The notes: generated by a model from the sequence alone, not told the origin. Positions 12,326-25,283 are shown, numbered from the stretch's first letter. The stretch: DNA of 64,000 nt from Chrysomallon squamiferum (GCA_012295275.1 CM022672.1:1000443-1064442); one strand, 5' to 3'. Numbers and translations are program-made.

Positions 12326-13756
12326 AGTCGTATTAGTTTTAAAATTTAAAGAAACAATATTTAAACACTATTTAATTTGATAACTACTACACATTAAACG
12401 ATAAAAAAAAAATTTTAAATGTATTTAAAAAATTATGAATAAATTATTGTTTCCGTAATCTCTGCCAGCGAAATATAACCAGGAGCTTGCTCTTGTTTTT
12501 AAATTTAGATTTCAGAACTGGAGGAGACAGGCAATATTAAATATAGTATATTACAGTGGTGCGGAGACAACGTAACCGATGCCAGTTGTTTGTGTTACTT
12601 TTGAAAACTTCTGAAATCATTTTAGCTCTTTTGTGCGCCTCACTGATACACATGTGGAAGGATACAGACTGCCTGGTCTGAAGAGCAAAAATATTAAACG
12701 TTTTTCAGTGCTTTATACCAAAATTTGCTACGTTATATTAAACTGAGCCAAACGCATTGCACTTACAAATAAATATTCCCGATATACTGACGTAATAACA
12801 ATCTAAACATCGTAATCATTATGGGATGTATCCATCAACACTAATATATCTTTGAATACACGTATGGGCCTGAATATAATCCTCTGCTGGAGAGACAAAA
12901 GTTGAAAAAAAGAAAACAGATATAAAGAACGTTTTAAAATTAAAATATTACCAAAGGACGAACTTTCTTAAGTTCTGTACGTTCTAAGATAAGGTGTGTT
13001 TTCACTCTAAAATGCATTATTGCAGACCCCAGTTTAATTTGCGCAATAGTATTGTATAACTTCAACGTGGACCCGAAGTTTACTGAATTTGAAGTAATAG
13101 GCTTCACAGATAATGGTGTGTATTTATTCAAAATAAGCTAGGTAAAGTTCACGAAGTGTCTAAAGATAGATTACGTGGGCTTGTTTATGAGTTAGTGAGT
13201 TAAACGAGCTAAGTCTGACCTTGAGATCAAACAGTAACAGTTCGTTAAACACGTGTATTCATATAGATATATAGTATAGATATATCTACATGTAAGACGT
13301 GTACATGCATTTTATACAGACACACATGCACACACACACAGATACAAACATACAAACATACATACACACCTGTACGTACATACAGTGCAGGTCCACACAT
13401 AGTAAACAAACTAACTCATTTTGGTGACGAATTTCACAGTTTCGTATTAATCAGCTAAAAACATGACTGTATGATAATAGATTATAGACCGATTGAGAAA
13501 ACACCCTGTGTTTACAGTGTGAGCCACTGTTTCCGATCGTACAGAGAGTTTACTTGTGTCTTCCCCATAAACAGTAAAACACTTACAAAGACCTTTTTGT
13601 TACTGTTGAACCAACTAACTGACCGGAAAGGGAAATAGCCGAGAGGGCGCACCGAGAATGACTGGCAGTGACACAGCGACAATGCGTTCTTTTCATGTGA
13701 CGTCACACTAGTTGTTTGTTTGTTTTTCCCAGTCCTCAAATCCGTCATAGTTTGTT

Positions 13757-13789
<33 letters not shown>

Positions 13790-13942
13790 TTAATATAAAA
13801 TAAAATAATGTTTAGACACACACACATTATCTCTCTCTCTCGTCACTGACTAGTAAACAAAGTGGTCGCAGCGCATTGCAAGTTGGGATCGTTTAGATCA
13901 GTAACGTCAGTTATACGTCACATCCAATAAACGAAATACACG

Positions 13943-14090
13943 TAGGCGCGGTAATAGAGTAGTTAAGCATGCGTCTGCAAACTGCAAGGCTGTGGGTTCG
14001 GCTCCGTCCTAGAGCAATTTACTGGGTTATGAAAACGTTGTTCTTTCTCTTCTTTCTAATAAAATATTTTGACATATGACATTCTTATTT
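13943..14090 (+). mobile_element. tRNA-derived SINE (candidate)
   Basis: An A-box-like TAGTTAAGCATG (13970-13981 region) is followed about 35 nt later by GGTTCGGCTCC, one change from the tRNA B-box consensus. The head resembles a tRNA D-to-T arm segment, and the tail passes through TTACTGGGTTATGAAAACG into pyrimidine-rich sequence. It does not fold as an intact tRNA by eye, so a SINE copy is more likely than a tRNA gene. Confidence 0.5.
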
Positions 14091-14284
14091 ATAGATGATT
14101 AATCCTCAGAGGTTTGATTGATGCTGGTGTCATCAAGTATTGCATGTCCACGACAGACCAGCTTGAACCGCTAATGAAAGAAAAGACGTTCACGATTTCT
14201 GATTCATTAAAATAAACATACATCATTTGTATACATTTGAATATCAGTATTCGATTAAGGCAAAATTAGATATTTAAAATACTA

Positions 14285-14590
14285 TTACCAGTACTACTAC
14301 TACTAAATTACTACTATTACTACTACTACTATTGCTATTGTTGCTGCTGCTGTCACTACTACTACTACTAATAATATCGGTATTACAGCTATTACTGCTC
14401 TCAGCGACTATGCTCTCCTATTGCTACTACTACTGCCTCAACTACTGTGCTGCTACTACTGCTACAAGAATAATAACAATAAAAAATAAGGATTAAGAAA
14501 GTAACTATAATAATAATAATAAAAATGACGACAACAACAAAATAATAGTAATAATAATAATAATAATAGTGATGATGATAATGGATGACT
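14285..14590. repeat. TAC/TGC/TAA triplet block
   Basis: Imperfect ACT/CTA/GCT triplets, then AAT/AAC triplets. No gene is visible. Confidence 0.85.
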
Positions 14591-15274
14591 CAAAAAAAAA
14601 ATAACGCTATTTAGTAAGCAACAAAACTGTGTTAAATATTTAAGGAAAGTCAAGGTTAAGGTTACTAATAATATTTGTTTTAACCTCTAATAATATTGTG
14701 TAAACACATACAATTCTTTTCTTCTTCTTTTTCTTCTTTTTTTTTTAACCCTTTTTTTAAATAACTGACATTACTATAAAATATTACTTCCTTCTTTATC
14801 TAGAGTAACGTTTTTACAAAAAAAAAAAAAAAAAAAAATCATCGATAATACATTTCAAAAAAATAGTAAAATATACCTAACTGTACTTTAAGGAAACAGA
14901 TGAACTGCACACATATATGTACATGCGTGCACATTTTTGTATGTATATTTGTGTGTATATTTGTATTGTATTGTATTGTATATATGTATGTATGTTTGTA
15001 TGTATGTGTGTTTGTGTGTATATCTGTATGAGTATGTGTGTTATTTATATTTCGCACCTTATTTTATATTTTCAAATAAAATATTTCAAAATATAAAACT
15101 GTATGAAACAGTTACAACGAGCAAATGTGCTACTGTATTCTTATCGATATATACGCTTTCTACGTATGTTAAAACTGCTTACGATTTTTTTTTTTTAAAC
15201 TTTACGTATATTCATACCGATATCGAATATTAACGTTGTATCCGTTTTGTAAACCAGATTTTCAGAAAAAAAAC

Positions 15275-15278
<4 letters not shown>

Positions 15279-15309
<31 letters not shown>

Positions 15310-15313
15310 CTTA
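15279..15313. repeat. (TTTA)n array
   Basis: Tetranucleotide TTTA run that decays into TTAC units. Confidence 0.9.
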
Positions 15314-15935
15314 CTTACTTTTTATTTTTAATGTACTTTCACTTACAAAATAAACACCAGTATTATTATTTAACTTTCAATTTAATGTAATACTGATTTT
15401 TTGAAACACAATATAACTGTCAAATTTAAAGTATCTGACGTTATCATTTAAATTAGATATCAGTAGTTAGTCATTTTACTGTAAACAACAGCATGGGAGA
15501 TAATTCTTTTTACATTCTGACGTTATCATTAAAAAAACCAAGCGATCTAGATTACTCATTATGCGTAACCGTCTGCTCGATTATAAGCTGGAGGTAACTC
15601 TTTTCATCATACTGAAAAACATGGGGAAATAACCAATACATAAATATACCTAAAAGACTGAGTTGTGATAATTCTCAAGCAGATGTAAGTATCGGCTAGT
15701 ATTTATAGACAGGCTTGGCATCTTCAAGAGGTATTGACTGGGATTTTTCCAAGCGCACACCCTGGATTTTACAGAGGGAGTAACTATATTAAAAAAAGAT
15801 AATTTTACAATGGGAAATGAAAAAGCCCGTAAGAGATGGATTTAAGTTGTTTGTATTTGTTATAGTGGTGGTGATGTTGGTGGTAATAGTACTAATAATA
15901 GTACATCTAATAGTAATAGTTATAGTAGTAATAGA

Positions 15936-15991
<56 letters not shown>
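15936..15991. repeat. (TTA)n array
   Basis: About 18 ATT/TTA units without interruption. Confidence 0.95.
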
Positions 15992-15992
<1 letters not shown>

Positions 15993-16209
15993 TCACATGG
16001 CATCGAGTAATATAAATTTTTAAAAATATTCATATATTTTTAATTATAAATTCCATATTGAAGAAAAGGGTAATGATTTTTTTTTAAAAAGAAGAAATTA
16101 AAATAAAATAAAAATAAACTAACACGATTATTCACATGGGGTGTTTTTTTTTTTTTTGTTGTTCGTTTTAATTTTTATTTATTTATTTTCTTAACAGCTT
16201 TTCTTTTAT

Positions 16210-16445
16210 AGCAGAACGGGAGCTGCACGCGTACGCACATACGTATATTGTGTGTGCTAGCTGAACTCAGGTGTCAGGCGTCACGTGATGACCCGGCTGG
16301 CCGGCGCGGAGTTCTCGAAGCACTCAGGGAGCAGACGGCTAGATATCGATCGGTCTGGGTATCGTGTACTGCAGCCTGTTATCACCGACATTGTGAGTCA
16401 TTACCGAGTAACATAGCTGTCGGCATTTACCTGTCCGCTGCTATG
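16210..16445 (+). promoter_or_regulatory. GC-rich patch with E-box, candidate promoter/first exon
   Basis: The patch contains GGCGTCACGTGATG (E-box CACGTG at 16282-16287), GGCTGGCCGGCGCGG and several CpGs in an otherwise AT-rich region. A donor-like ATT|GTGAGT follows near 16393. It could be a noncoding first exon of a plus-strand transcript such as adducin, 18 kb upstream of the coding start. This is inference from composition. Confidence 0.3.
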
Positions 16446-17234
16446 CACCGGTGATTTATATATGGCTTCTTTATTTATTTATTTATTTTTATTTTTTTTA
16501 ATTTTTTTCTTCTTTCTTCTTTTCAAATGTTTGTGAAATAGGCCGGTTCAGAAAGGTTATGTTGACTGATTAAGGGTGAGATAGGGAAGGGTGTCATGTA
16601 TTAAGTTTAATTACAGCTTTCAAGGCAACATATGTCGATTTATTTATTACCTACCTACGGTCAGAAGGTAATTTAATGTAAGTTTATGTGAATCGGGCAC
16701 GTGTCTGAAAGAATGCGATCATGTATGTGTGTTTGTTTGTGTGTATGTACGTGCTTGTGAGTACATGTCTGTGTTTGTATATATAGGTGTGGAAAGAAAG
16801 TATTTTATTAATTATAGTTTCAGTTTAATGTTCAAATTGACTATGTGTACGTAAAGTATTTTAAATTAAGCACATCAGAATTTGCAGGAGTTACACATAT
16901 TCGGTTCTGAGAATGTGTTATAAGCAAAGCAGATGTCTGTGCACATATTTTTACAATGCAGTGAGTCACCTAATAATCCATGTGTCACCTGATCAATAAT
17001 ATGAATATTGATGATCCATTAACATAATTATTAAAAACCATATAATAATTAATAATGAAATACAATGACAATAAAATCAGGAATTTAAATTTAACTTTTG
17101 CATAATATCATGGGTGATGATATATATGTAGTAAACTTTGATTTTATTTTTTTTATCTCAGTTTTGAAAACGTATATTTAAAATATAGAGAATATAAACT
17201 GTTTAACAATGCTATGAAATATATTTGATAGAAT

Positions 17235-17236
<2 letters not shown>

Positions 17237-17321
<85 letters not shown>
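17237..17321. repeat. (GA)n array
   Basis: About 85 bp of nearly pure GA dinucleotides. Confidence 0.95.
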
Positions 17322-17323
<2 letters not shown>

Positions 17324-18838
17324 GAACAGAGTTTTAAAAGTGAGAGAAATAACGTGAGTCCTAGATAATGAAGATCAAAAGGTGAGAAACAGAGAAACAG
17401 ACAGACAGACAGAATCAGAGAAAGAAGCAGAGACAGCTAAAGAAAACAAAACATGAAGAAACAACGAATTTGAAAGAAAGAAAGAAGAAGCAAACGAAAT
17501 ATAAAAAACAAACAAATAAGCACATTTACAGACACTAAGATTGTAATTCGGTGTTGTTTTTCACAGACTACACTCAAAGAACGTCTAACAAATGTATCAA
17601 AAATAATTTGTAAAATAAACAGTAGTCTCCATGCCATTGTTTATTACACAGTAACTGATGAAATCCAACGTGTAATGTTTGAAAATGTGTCACTGTTAAC
17701 TGAAGAAGGTAATAAGGTGAAAAGATGTGACAAACTCAGATTAAAACGGGAAGCTGTAAACTGTCAACATATTCAATGATTATCTTCACCGAGTTTTTAG
17801 GAAATCGACAGTTATCATCACTGAAGTTGTCAGTTTCGAATACTTGCTTCCATTCTAAAACTGAAAAATACATATATATATATATATATAAAATCAAGTA
17901 ACATAATAGTAAAGATAACAATAAAATGGTATTATTATAAAAATAAATAATAAGTAATAATATAATAATAACTGTTATACGCTCACACACACATAGAGGC
18001 AACATACACCTGCATGAATGAAAGCATAATTGTATGCATGCACACATACACTTACACGCTCATACATATACAAACACAGATATACCTACATTCAGAAAAA
18101 CTACACACACATGCAAAATCAATCATTGCGTGAAAAAATAATATAACAAACCCGGTCAACTAATATTAATAATAAATAAATAAAAAATGGTACTTTCGTG
18201 CATGCCAAAACCACGGCAGTTCAAGGGTATGATGGCCCAGTTAGCAATCTGGCTGATTAAACTTGGAAGACTGAAGTAAAACGAAGGCTGCAAAAAACGT
18301 TATCAGACCCTTGCAAATGTTTATATATTATTCGCTTTTTCTCTCTAGTATTTTCCAACTCATTGACTCTGTGGCCTGTACAGACGGGTCACTGTTCTGT
18401 TTATTGAAAATCGATACCACGTTCTAAAGGTTCCTGTGGGCAAGGAAATGATGACTTATGTGTTTGCAGAGCTATCGGCCGCCTATCTTTAATTTGTGTC
18501 TGTTCATATCCATATTACTGTTAAAAAGTAGCAGGGCAAAGAGAAATTCCAATGAAGGAAGATGGTATTTGGAAAAGTAATGGGTGGCATTTTCTTCAAT
18601 TAAAATCATAAGTGGTTAGAGCGTAACTGATGAAGAGGAAGGAGATTTCCTAAAGAACTGAATGCTTTAGTAACCAGTGGTATGGGGACATTGTTGGTAT
18701 AATACTAGACAAAATTAACACGAGTGGTAATTATCGGTAATTCAAATTACCGTAAAAACACCGAGAATAAAATGTAACAGTTGGATATATATGTGTGTGT
18801 GTGTTCTAACAATGTTACATTGTTAGGCAATAGGTAAT

Positions 18839-18841
<3 letters not shown>

Positions 18842-18915
<74 letters not shown>

Positions 18916-19021
18916 TACGAATGAAACTGTTAGTTATATCGTAGCATATTTTCCGTAACGACAGTTTTCCAAGGAATCAGATAAAATGTTTCATCGCAGT
19001 TTAACAGCAAAATATGTACTA

Positions 19022-19069
<48 letters not shown>

Positions 19070-19240
19070 ATATATATATATATATTTATGGTGCGTGTGT
19101 GTGTGTATTTATGGTGTGTATGTGTGTGTGTGTGTGAGTGTGTGTGTGTGTGTCAGTAGTACATATTTTGATGTTAAATTGCGATGAAACTGTCGTTACA
19201 GATAATATACCACGAAATTACTAACAGTTTCGTTTTACTT
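18842..19240 (-). repeat. Foldback repeat, copy 2 (inverted relative to copy 1)
   Basis: A CT array (18842-18911) is followed by the left arm 18911-19023, the exact reverse complement of copy 1's 113 bp arm. A CA/TA/TG core follows, then a right arm from 19155 to about 19238. The right arm mirrors the left with a gap of about 22 bp and several mismatches. Both copies share CATAAATA inside the core. The better-preserved palindrome of this copy defines the element ends near TGTTACGAATGAAAC and CTAACAGTTTCG. Confidence 0.7.
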
Positions 19241-19599
19241 TAGAGGCCCTGTTGTCTAGACATCCATTTGTCGAAATAACGTAAAAAGAGGGAAAACGTG
19301 CAATGCTGGGAGTCAATTAAAAAAGTGCTCTAACTCTAAGTAGGAATTTCTCTGTTAGTTTTCTTCACACGTAAGAAGTTAACATTTTTGTTTGAGAATC
19401 CTGGTTCAAGTCCTGTTAACTGAGGTGAAATAAATAATAACTGGACAAACGTAGTAAACATTAATGTAAAAGCTGTACTTTTATGAAATAATCCATCTAA
19501 TGGAAAAAAGAGAGCGGGAAAACACATTGTTATAATTTACTTTGACAGGTGTCTCATTATTATTATTATTACAATTTTCTTAGTTGTTTATATAGTTGA

Positions 19600-19607
<8 letters not shown>

Positions 19608-19634
<27 letters not shown>
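19608..19634. repeat. (TA)n array
   Basis: Short AT/TA dinucleotide run, able to form a cruciform. Confidence 0.9.
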
Positions 19635-19636
<2 letters not shown>

Positions 19637-20184
19637 ACAAAGGCATGCATTTTTGTATACAGAAGTTAACCTGAACAAAACGAAAGAACACAAAAGGTGA
19701 TTTTTTGTGGGGTTTCTTTTTTTTCTTTCTTCCCTTTAACAATAACATATCATCAGATGTCGGTAAACAAATATTCATTCATTCATCCAGTTAGTGGTTC
19801 AGCGGTGAGTGTTACGTATTTCTTGAACACAAACGAAGTACAAGCATCCAGTTCAGTCCTAAGTATTTCCTTCTGTGTCACAAGAGGTACTGCATTTCCG
19901 TAATAGGAAATTGGCTGTGTTTATTTTTAAAACACTACTACTAATGAAATTATTCCCATACAGTGTATGCTGGCAAGAATATACGAAATACTCAGAAAGC
20001 ACTTAGTGCGATGACTCTGCTATTAACGGAATCGGTTGTATGTATATATAGAATATGCTTAAATAATACGTTGCCAGCGCAACCAAAAATATTTAGCTGA
20101 TGCACGGAGAAAAGCTTTTATGAAGCAGCCTATTCGACCGTGACAAAATCTCTGTAGTAACCAAGAAATGTGGCGACAATACAG

Positions 20185-20265
20185 CCTTGGAGCTTTTGTG
20201 GTTAGGCCTCTATTTTTAGAATGTCAGATATCAGGATCGTATCCTGAGTCCGGTTCCAAACTTGA
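20185..20265 (+). mobile_element. tRNA-derived SINE fragment (candidate)
   Basis: TTTTGTGGTTAGGCCTC resembles a tRNA D-arm/A box. About 35 nt later CAGGATCGTATCCTG forms a T-arm-like stem-loop with a B-box-like core that has two changes from GGTTCGAATCC. Spacing fits a tRNA head. No complete cloverleaf is visible. Confidence 0.4.
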
Positions 20266-21341
20266 AGAAATCCAAAGAATGCAAGATCACGTGTTAATGT
20301 GTTAGAAGAACATGAAAAAGAAAGACGTACTTGAATTGTTAGTGAACATGAGTTCATTTCAAATTCTGACTGATAGTCTTTAGACTGATTAGATGCAGGG
20401 ATTGATTATTAATGCCAACTTTAACTGGGGAAAGACAAGTAAAATACTCTATTTGTCTTCTCTGCAACGCTAACACTGACTTTGACAAATAAGACAGAAT
20501 TATAGGTTTTTATAGGTATCAAGAACTGAAATAGCAAAATTAATTGATTGATCGAGGCAATATATTATTATCATCATAAGCATCATCGTCATCACAACCA
20601 ACATCACCATCATTATTATCATCTTCACCATTGTATTATTAATATAATTAATGTTATTATTATCATTCGTCATAATATGATAGTTTTGGTATCGTCTATA
20701 AAAGTGAAATATTAAAATGACACAACAGTTTTCCTTTAATTCACTAGTTTGACATAAAGTTAATTTCATTTATGTATACACTCATTACAAAACGATTTAA
20801 TGTTTCCTTTAGAAAATTAATATCCGTTTTTGAAAATAACAAACAATAGCATAAAACAGATGCATGAAATTCGCTGTGTGTATCTACGTGTGCATGTGCG
20901 TCTGTGTTTCTGTGTGTATATGGTTGTGTGAGTTTGTATAGTAAACAAACAAAAATAAAGAACACAAACTTGGGTCAGAAAATACTGACATGTACAAAAT
21001 GATAATATGTTTTAAAAGGATGTGAATCATTGTTTTTTGGACCAAAATTTATTGCACGTTAAGAATTTCATGTGTCTGCGAACAAAAAGATAATGAAATA
21101 AATGAGAACAAACTGTCCATGATCCCTCAATTTGTTTGGTTCAGTATATAATTATATGTATATTACTTGCGTTACTGCAATTTCCGCTTCTCGTTATTAA
21201 CTCGCTTCTACTCACATTTTCTCGTTAGGAGGTTATAAATGACTCCAAATTTAAGCTACGGTCATATACAGTGATAGTGGACATAGTTCTTAAGATGAAA
21301 TCAGTTTTTTTATTTATTTTGTGATTACGATGATCATGTAC

Positions 21342-21646
21342 TACACGATCACGATCGATTTTCCGGACACTGATGGTCCGGAAATTATTTTAAACCGGAT
21401 AAAATTAGGATAGACTTTTGGTATTTATCTAATTTACATATAATATTTTTTAATTTAATAAACTGTTTTTACTGATTCATCTCATGTTAAGAAACAGGTA
21501 CCATTTATATTAATACATATAATCAGTTAATTAACATTTAAGACGTATTGTTGAAATATTATGTGACATCTTTTGGTCCGGATAAAGTGATAATCCAGAA
21601 TGCTTTTGAACCAACGATTCCGGAAAATCGGTGGTATGCCTGTGTA
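21342..21646. mobile_element. pogo/Tigger-like MITE (nonautonomous DNA transposon)
   Basis: A 12 bp perfect terminal-region inverted repeat, CGATTTTCCGGA at 21356-21367 and TCCGGAAAATCG at 21619-21630, lies within longer imperfect inverted ends that both begin TACAC. TA dinucleotides at both edges fit a TA target-site duplication. Internal CCGGATAA-type motifs repeat, as in pogo/Tigger/Jerky ends. At 305 bp it has no transposase. Confidence 0.55.
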
Positions 21647-22471
21647 ACTCCTACTATTATACCACTGCGACTACTACTGCTACTACTACCACTGCTATAA
21701 CTACTACTACTACTGCTGATACTACTACAACTATCACTAAACAATTATCGCCGGCGGCCATTTTGAATTAAAAAAAAAAAAAAACTAAAGTAGCAACATT
21801 CATCGGTTTTGACTTTAGTGTAACCTAAATGACCAGATTTTCAATAAAACTGAGTATGCCAGTGGCTATCAGATTTTTATCATTTTAAAGAGCCAAATTT
21901 AATTTCCGAGCATAAATAAATACATATAATATAAAAGTGTATCGATCATTCATTCGGTCTACAGCAAACTGACTGCATCACTTTAAAATAAATAATTTTT
22001 CATATCTGGTCAGCGGATACATATGTAAATATGGCAGACAGGTACAGAGCCAAAAATAATCTTATCTCTGCAGTTATTGCAAAGATATAGTTTATATATA
22101 TATATATTAAAAATAAATACTGATTAACGGTAGCTTTATCCAGACAAAAATTCAACATGGAGCTTTTATTTAATTTTTTTAATTTATTTATTTTATTTTA
22201 CGTTATTACATATATATATATTGAACTCTGGGATTCGATAAAATAATTGTTACTTAAAGTATATTTTATCTTCATGTTTAAATGATACACATTCATAATT
22301 GCATTAATCTTCCGAAATGTATGGAAGTGACTATGTAATAACACACTCCATCGTTCTATCTCTCTCAAATAATTATATGTGGAAGAATTAAAACTATGCA
22401 TAAAACTTTGGAACTTAAATTTAATAAAACAAGTAATACAAATAAATATAAATTATTTTATATATAGCATT

Positions 22472-22472
<1 letters not shown>

Positions 22473-22513
<41 letters not shown>

Positions 22514-22552
22514 AAGCACGCGCGCGCGCACGCACACACACACACACACACA
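22473..22552. repeat. (CA)n with a CG interruption
   Basis: CA array interrupted by GTAAGCACGCGCGCGC, then CA again. The His/Thr-rich plus frame across it is an artefact. Confidence 0.95.
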
Positions 22553-23449
22553 CTAATTACTCGGGCTGAAACTGTTAATATCAGTAGTGATTATCTAAAC
22601 TTCTCCCCCGTAAAATTGTTATATTTATATTTAATTGATTCATTTATTCCTGGAAATTTTAGGTTGTTCAGTTATTATGAAAAGATATTCTGTGTAAATA
22701 AAACGTATGTATAATATATATAAATGTTTATATATTAACCAGGATAATAAATAGTGTTTTATTCATTCATGTGCATGTTTCCTGACGAGTAATTATTTTA
22801 TAACAGTAGTAGCATTCCATTTCCTGTTTGTTTCTCCCTCGGAATTTGTAACAATATTTTATTTTTTACTCTATCTTTTGTAACATATTAAATAAACATA
22901 AGATAATTTAATACATACCTCTAGATGTGTGTATTACACGTATCAGAGCGTGTACAATTTAAATATTGCATCGGCCTGGAAATTAATATTATCAAAATGT
23001 TTGTATTGTAATCGACCAGTAGGAAAATAGGATGGAACAGCGAAGCTCTTTCTGGACGTTCTAGCTGATTTGCATATCAGGAAGCCCTAGCTTGTGATCT
23101 GGGTCAAATAGAAGGTTTTGATCTTTTGGATTGTGGGTGCTTTTATTCAGGTAAGTGAATTCATATAAAGAAACATCCATATCTTCACTTAAGAATTCAA
23201 TCAGTTATAAAATTAGAAATGTTGCCATGTTTTCTTTTTGATAAAACTGGTCTTGTAATGGAGAGTGCATGAATATTTTCTCTGTACACTACAGAAGCCG
23301 GTACATTTATTTTGCTTGAGCAGCAGGAACGGTAAATATTTGGCAATATGCCATTTGTTTTTCTTTAACATTTTGTAGTTTAAGTTTTTTGGTAACGTTA
23401 ACATGTATTAGTAAACTCCTTTAAATTTTAGTATGAGGAGAAATTGATT

Positions 23450-23510
23450 GCCGCCATTTTAAGATGAAAATCGTATGTCCGCCATTACTCATTTACTGTC
23501 AGGTGTGAGT
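23450..23510 (+). promoter_or_regulatory. Candidate adducin promoter / noncoding first exon with YY1-type motifs
   Basis: GCCGCCATTTT (23450-23460) matches the YY1 element that sits just downstream of many animal transcription starts, and a second CCGCCAT lies at 23479-23485. A donor-like GGT|GTGAGT follows at 23505. The adducin start codon lies in an exon whose acceptor at 34501-34503 requires at least one upstream noncoding exon, so a first exon here would give an 11 kb first intron. No transcript evidence. Confidence 0.4.
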
Positions 23511-25283
23511 AACTCGCTTGCTCGGCGCTATCGGTGAAAACAGACCTTGGTCATTTTGTTAACAAATGTGAATGTATGAAATGAATTTATTTTATTTTGT
23601 TGTTGATAGGGATATAATAAATTTTGACTTGATATTGGTATGATACCAGTGTGAGTGATTTAATTAAGTGCAATGAATCGAATGATCATGATGATAATTT
23701 TATTAATTACTAAATTAGTAATTATTGTGGAAAAAAAATTGGAATAATTAATGAATCTTTGATAAACGTTTACCAGTTGAAAAGGAGAGAACAACAACAA
23801 CAACAACAACAGCAGAAAAAAAGTAACTTGAATAAAGTTTAATTAAATAAGACGTATAACATTAAATATTATTAGAAATAAAAACAAATGTATGTTTTCA
23901 TGTCTGGCCAATAGATGAATAGGCTAGAACAAAGCACCATGCATATTAAATGTATTTTAGATTGACATTTCCCCCTTCTGCATAATAAACAAGCCCAACT
24001 GAATAATTGTGGCAAGATCGTTTTAGATATTTTGTTTGTATCATAATAAAACTCTCATTCCTTCTTAAATAAGTTGTTATTATTTCTGTTTAACTGAATA
24101 GTGTGTCAGTTTATAATTATTGTAATGTGAAATTTTTGGAACTGGAAGCCTTTAAATTCCAGACAATTTGGATTTGTCTTGTCTAATTTTCATATTATAA
24201 CTTTTTATGGTTTCCTCACAGATATTTGAGAAAGACTTGAAAAACCCCCCATTAATTCTCAAAATGACCATCTGTACTATGAGTTGTAAATTTTTTATAC
24301 TTTTGATTAATCCATGATTGCACCCTCTTAGTCAGTTCATCTAAGGTCATTTTGCCCCATACTGTGTCAGCTTGCCCTGACTTCAAATGTGGTTGTATGT
24401 TTGTTTCTTAGGGTGAATTATTTTAGTCCTTGTATTCCAAAAAATATGGATTATTGTCAAGTCTGTTTAAGTTATTCCTTATCATTTGTTAATTTCTATG
24501 CTGTATTTTTTAAGTTTTATTTTTAATACATATTAAAACAATACACAATGTTTTGATATATTTCTTTGCATTTTCAGTTTAATAGCTGGGATTGCACCTG
24601 AGCCAGCTGATATGAATTACGATGCAAATTGTCATTTTTTTCAGTCACAGATGATGTTTAAATAACTGTTTCTAAATAATATCCTCATGCGCAAGTTATT
24701 GTGTTCATCTGCACTAAAAAGCAGAAAGAGCAGGGTTTTTAAAATTTGTATTTCTTCCTGTAAATGTACCTGTAAGCACTGAGTGCTGATTTTTTGGCAA
24801 AAAAGATGCGACTAATGATTGTGTTAGATATAAAATTCTGCCAGTGTAAACTTATGATATCACTAAATAATTCCACAGAGAATATCATTTAAAAATATAT
24901 TTTTATAAATTATCAGCAAGATCCCTCAGAAGTAGTTTGAGTAAAACATACAAAGTATAGAATTCTTCTAAGGTTCAGTTTGCTATTCCAGTCAACACTG
25001 TAGAAATTAAAAGCAGTAGTGGCTCTTACCATGGGGAAAATCATAGCCACAGGAAATTGCTTCATATGTTAACTCTGTATTCTATGTTGTTCTTAATGTA
25101 TTTTGAACAATTATAATTTAATAGTTCAAAAATGTATTTCCTACATAAAGTGTTAAGGGTCAAACAAAATTTGAAGTGGAAGGGCAAAGAATGTAGATCT
25201 GCAGTCTTAGTGTATTATTATTATGATTTATTATAAATCTATGTACAAAATATTTAATATACTTGTTTATAATGTAAATATTG

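Larger units (their letters stand above)
5100..23400. other. Intergenic, microsatellite-rich block without recognisable coding genes
   Basis: Open reading frames here are translations of simple repeats (poly-Leu, poly-Ile, poly-Ser, His-Thr strings) or short unsupported frames. The block holds CA/TG, GA/CT, TAA and TAG arrays, foldback elements, a MITE, SINE pieces and a few GC-richer patches listed separately. It lies between the phosphatase promoter and the first adducin-side promoter candidates and could contain distal enhancers or 5' noncoding exons of either gene. Confidence 0.7.

Noticed and set aside
18605-18640. AGTGGTTAGAGCG, like a tRNA D arm
   Set aside because: No B box follows; too short to call an element.
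19391-19425. Perfect tRNA B-box GGTTCAAGTCC
   Set aside because: No A box at the right distance and no cloverleaf; at most an old SINE remnant.
22379-22714. 111-residue plus-strand frame with a His-Thr string
   Set aside because: The core is a CA dinucleotide array; flanks show no conserved domain.
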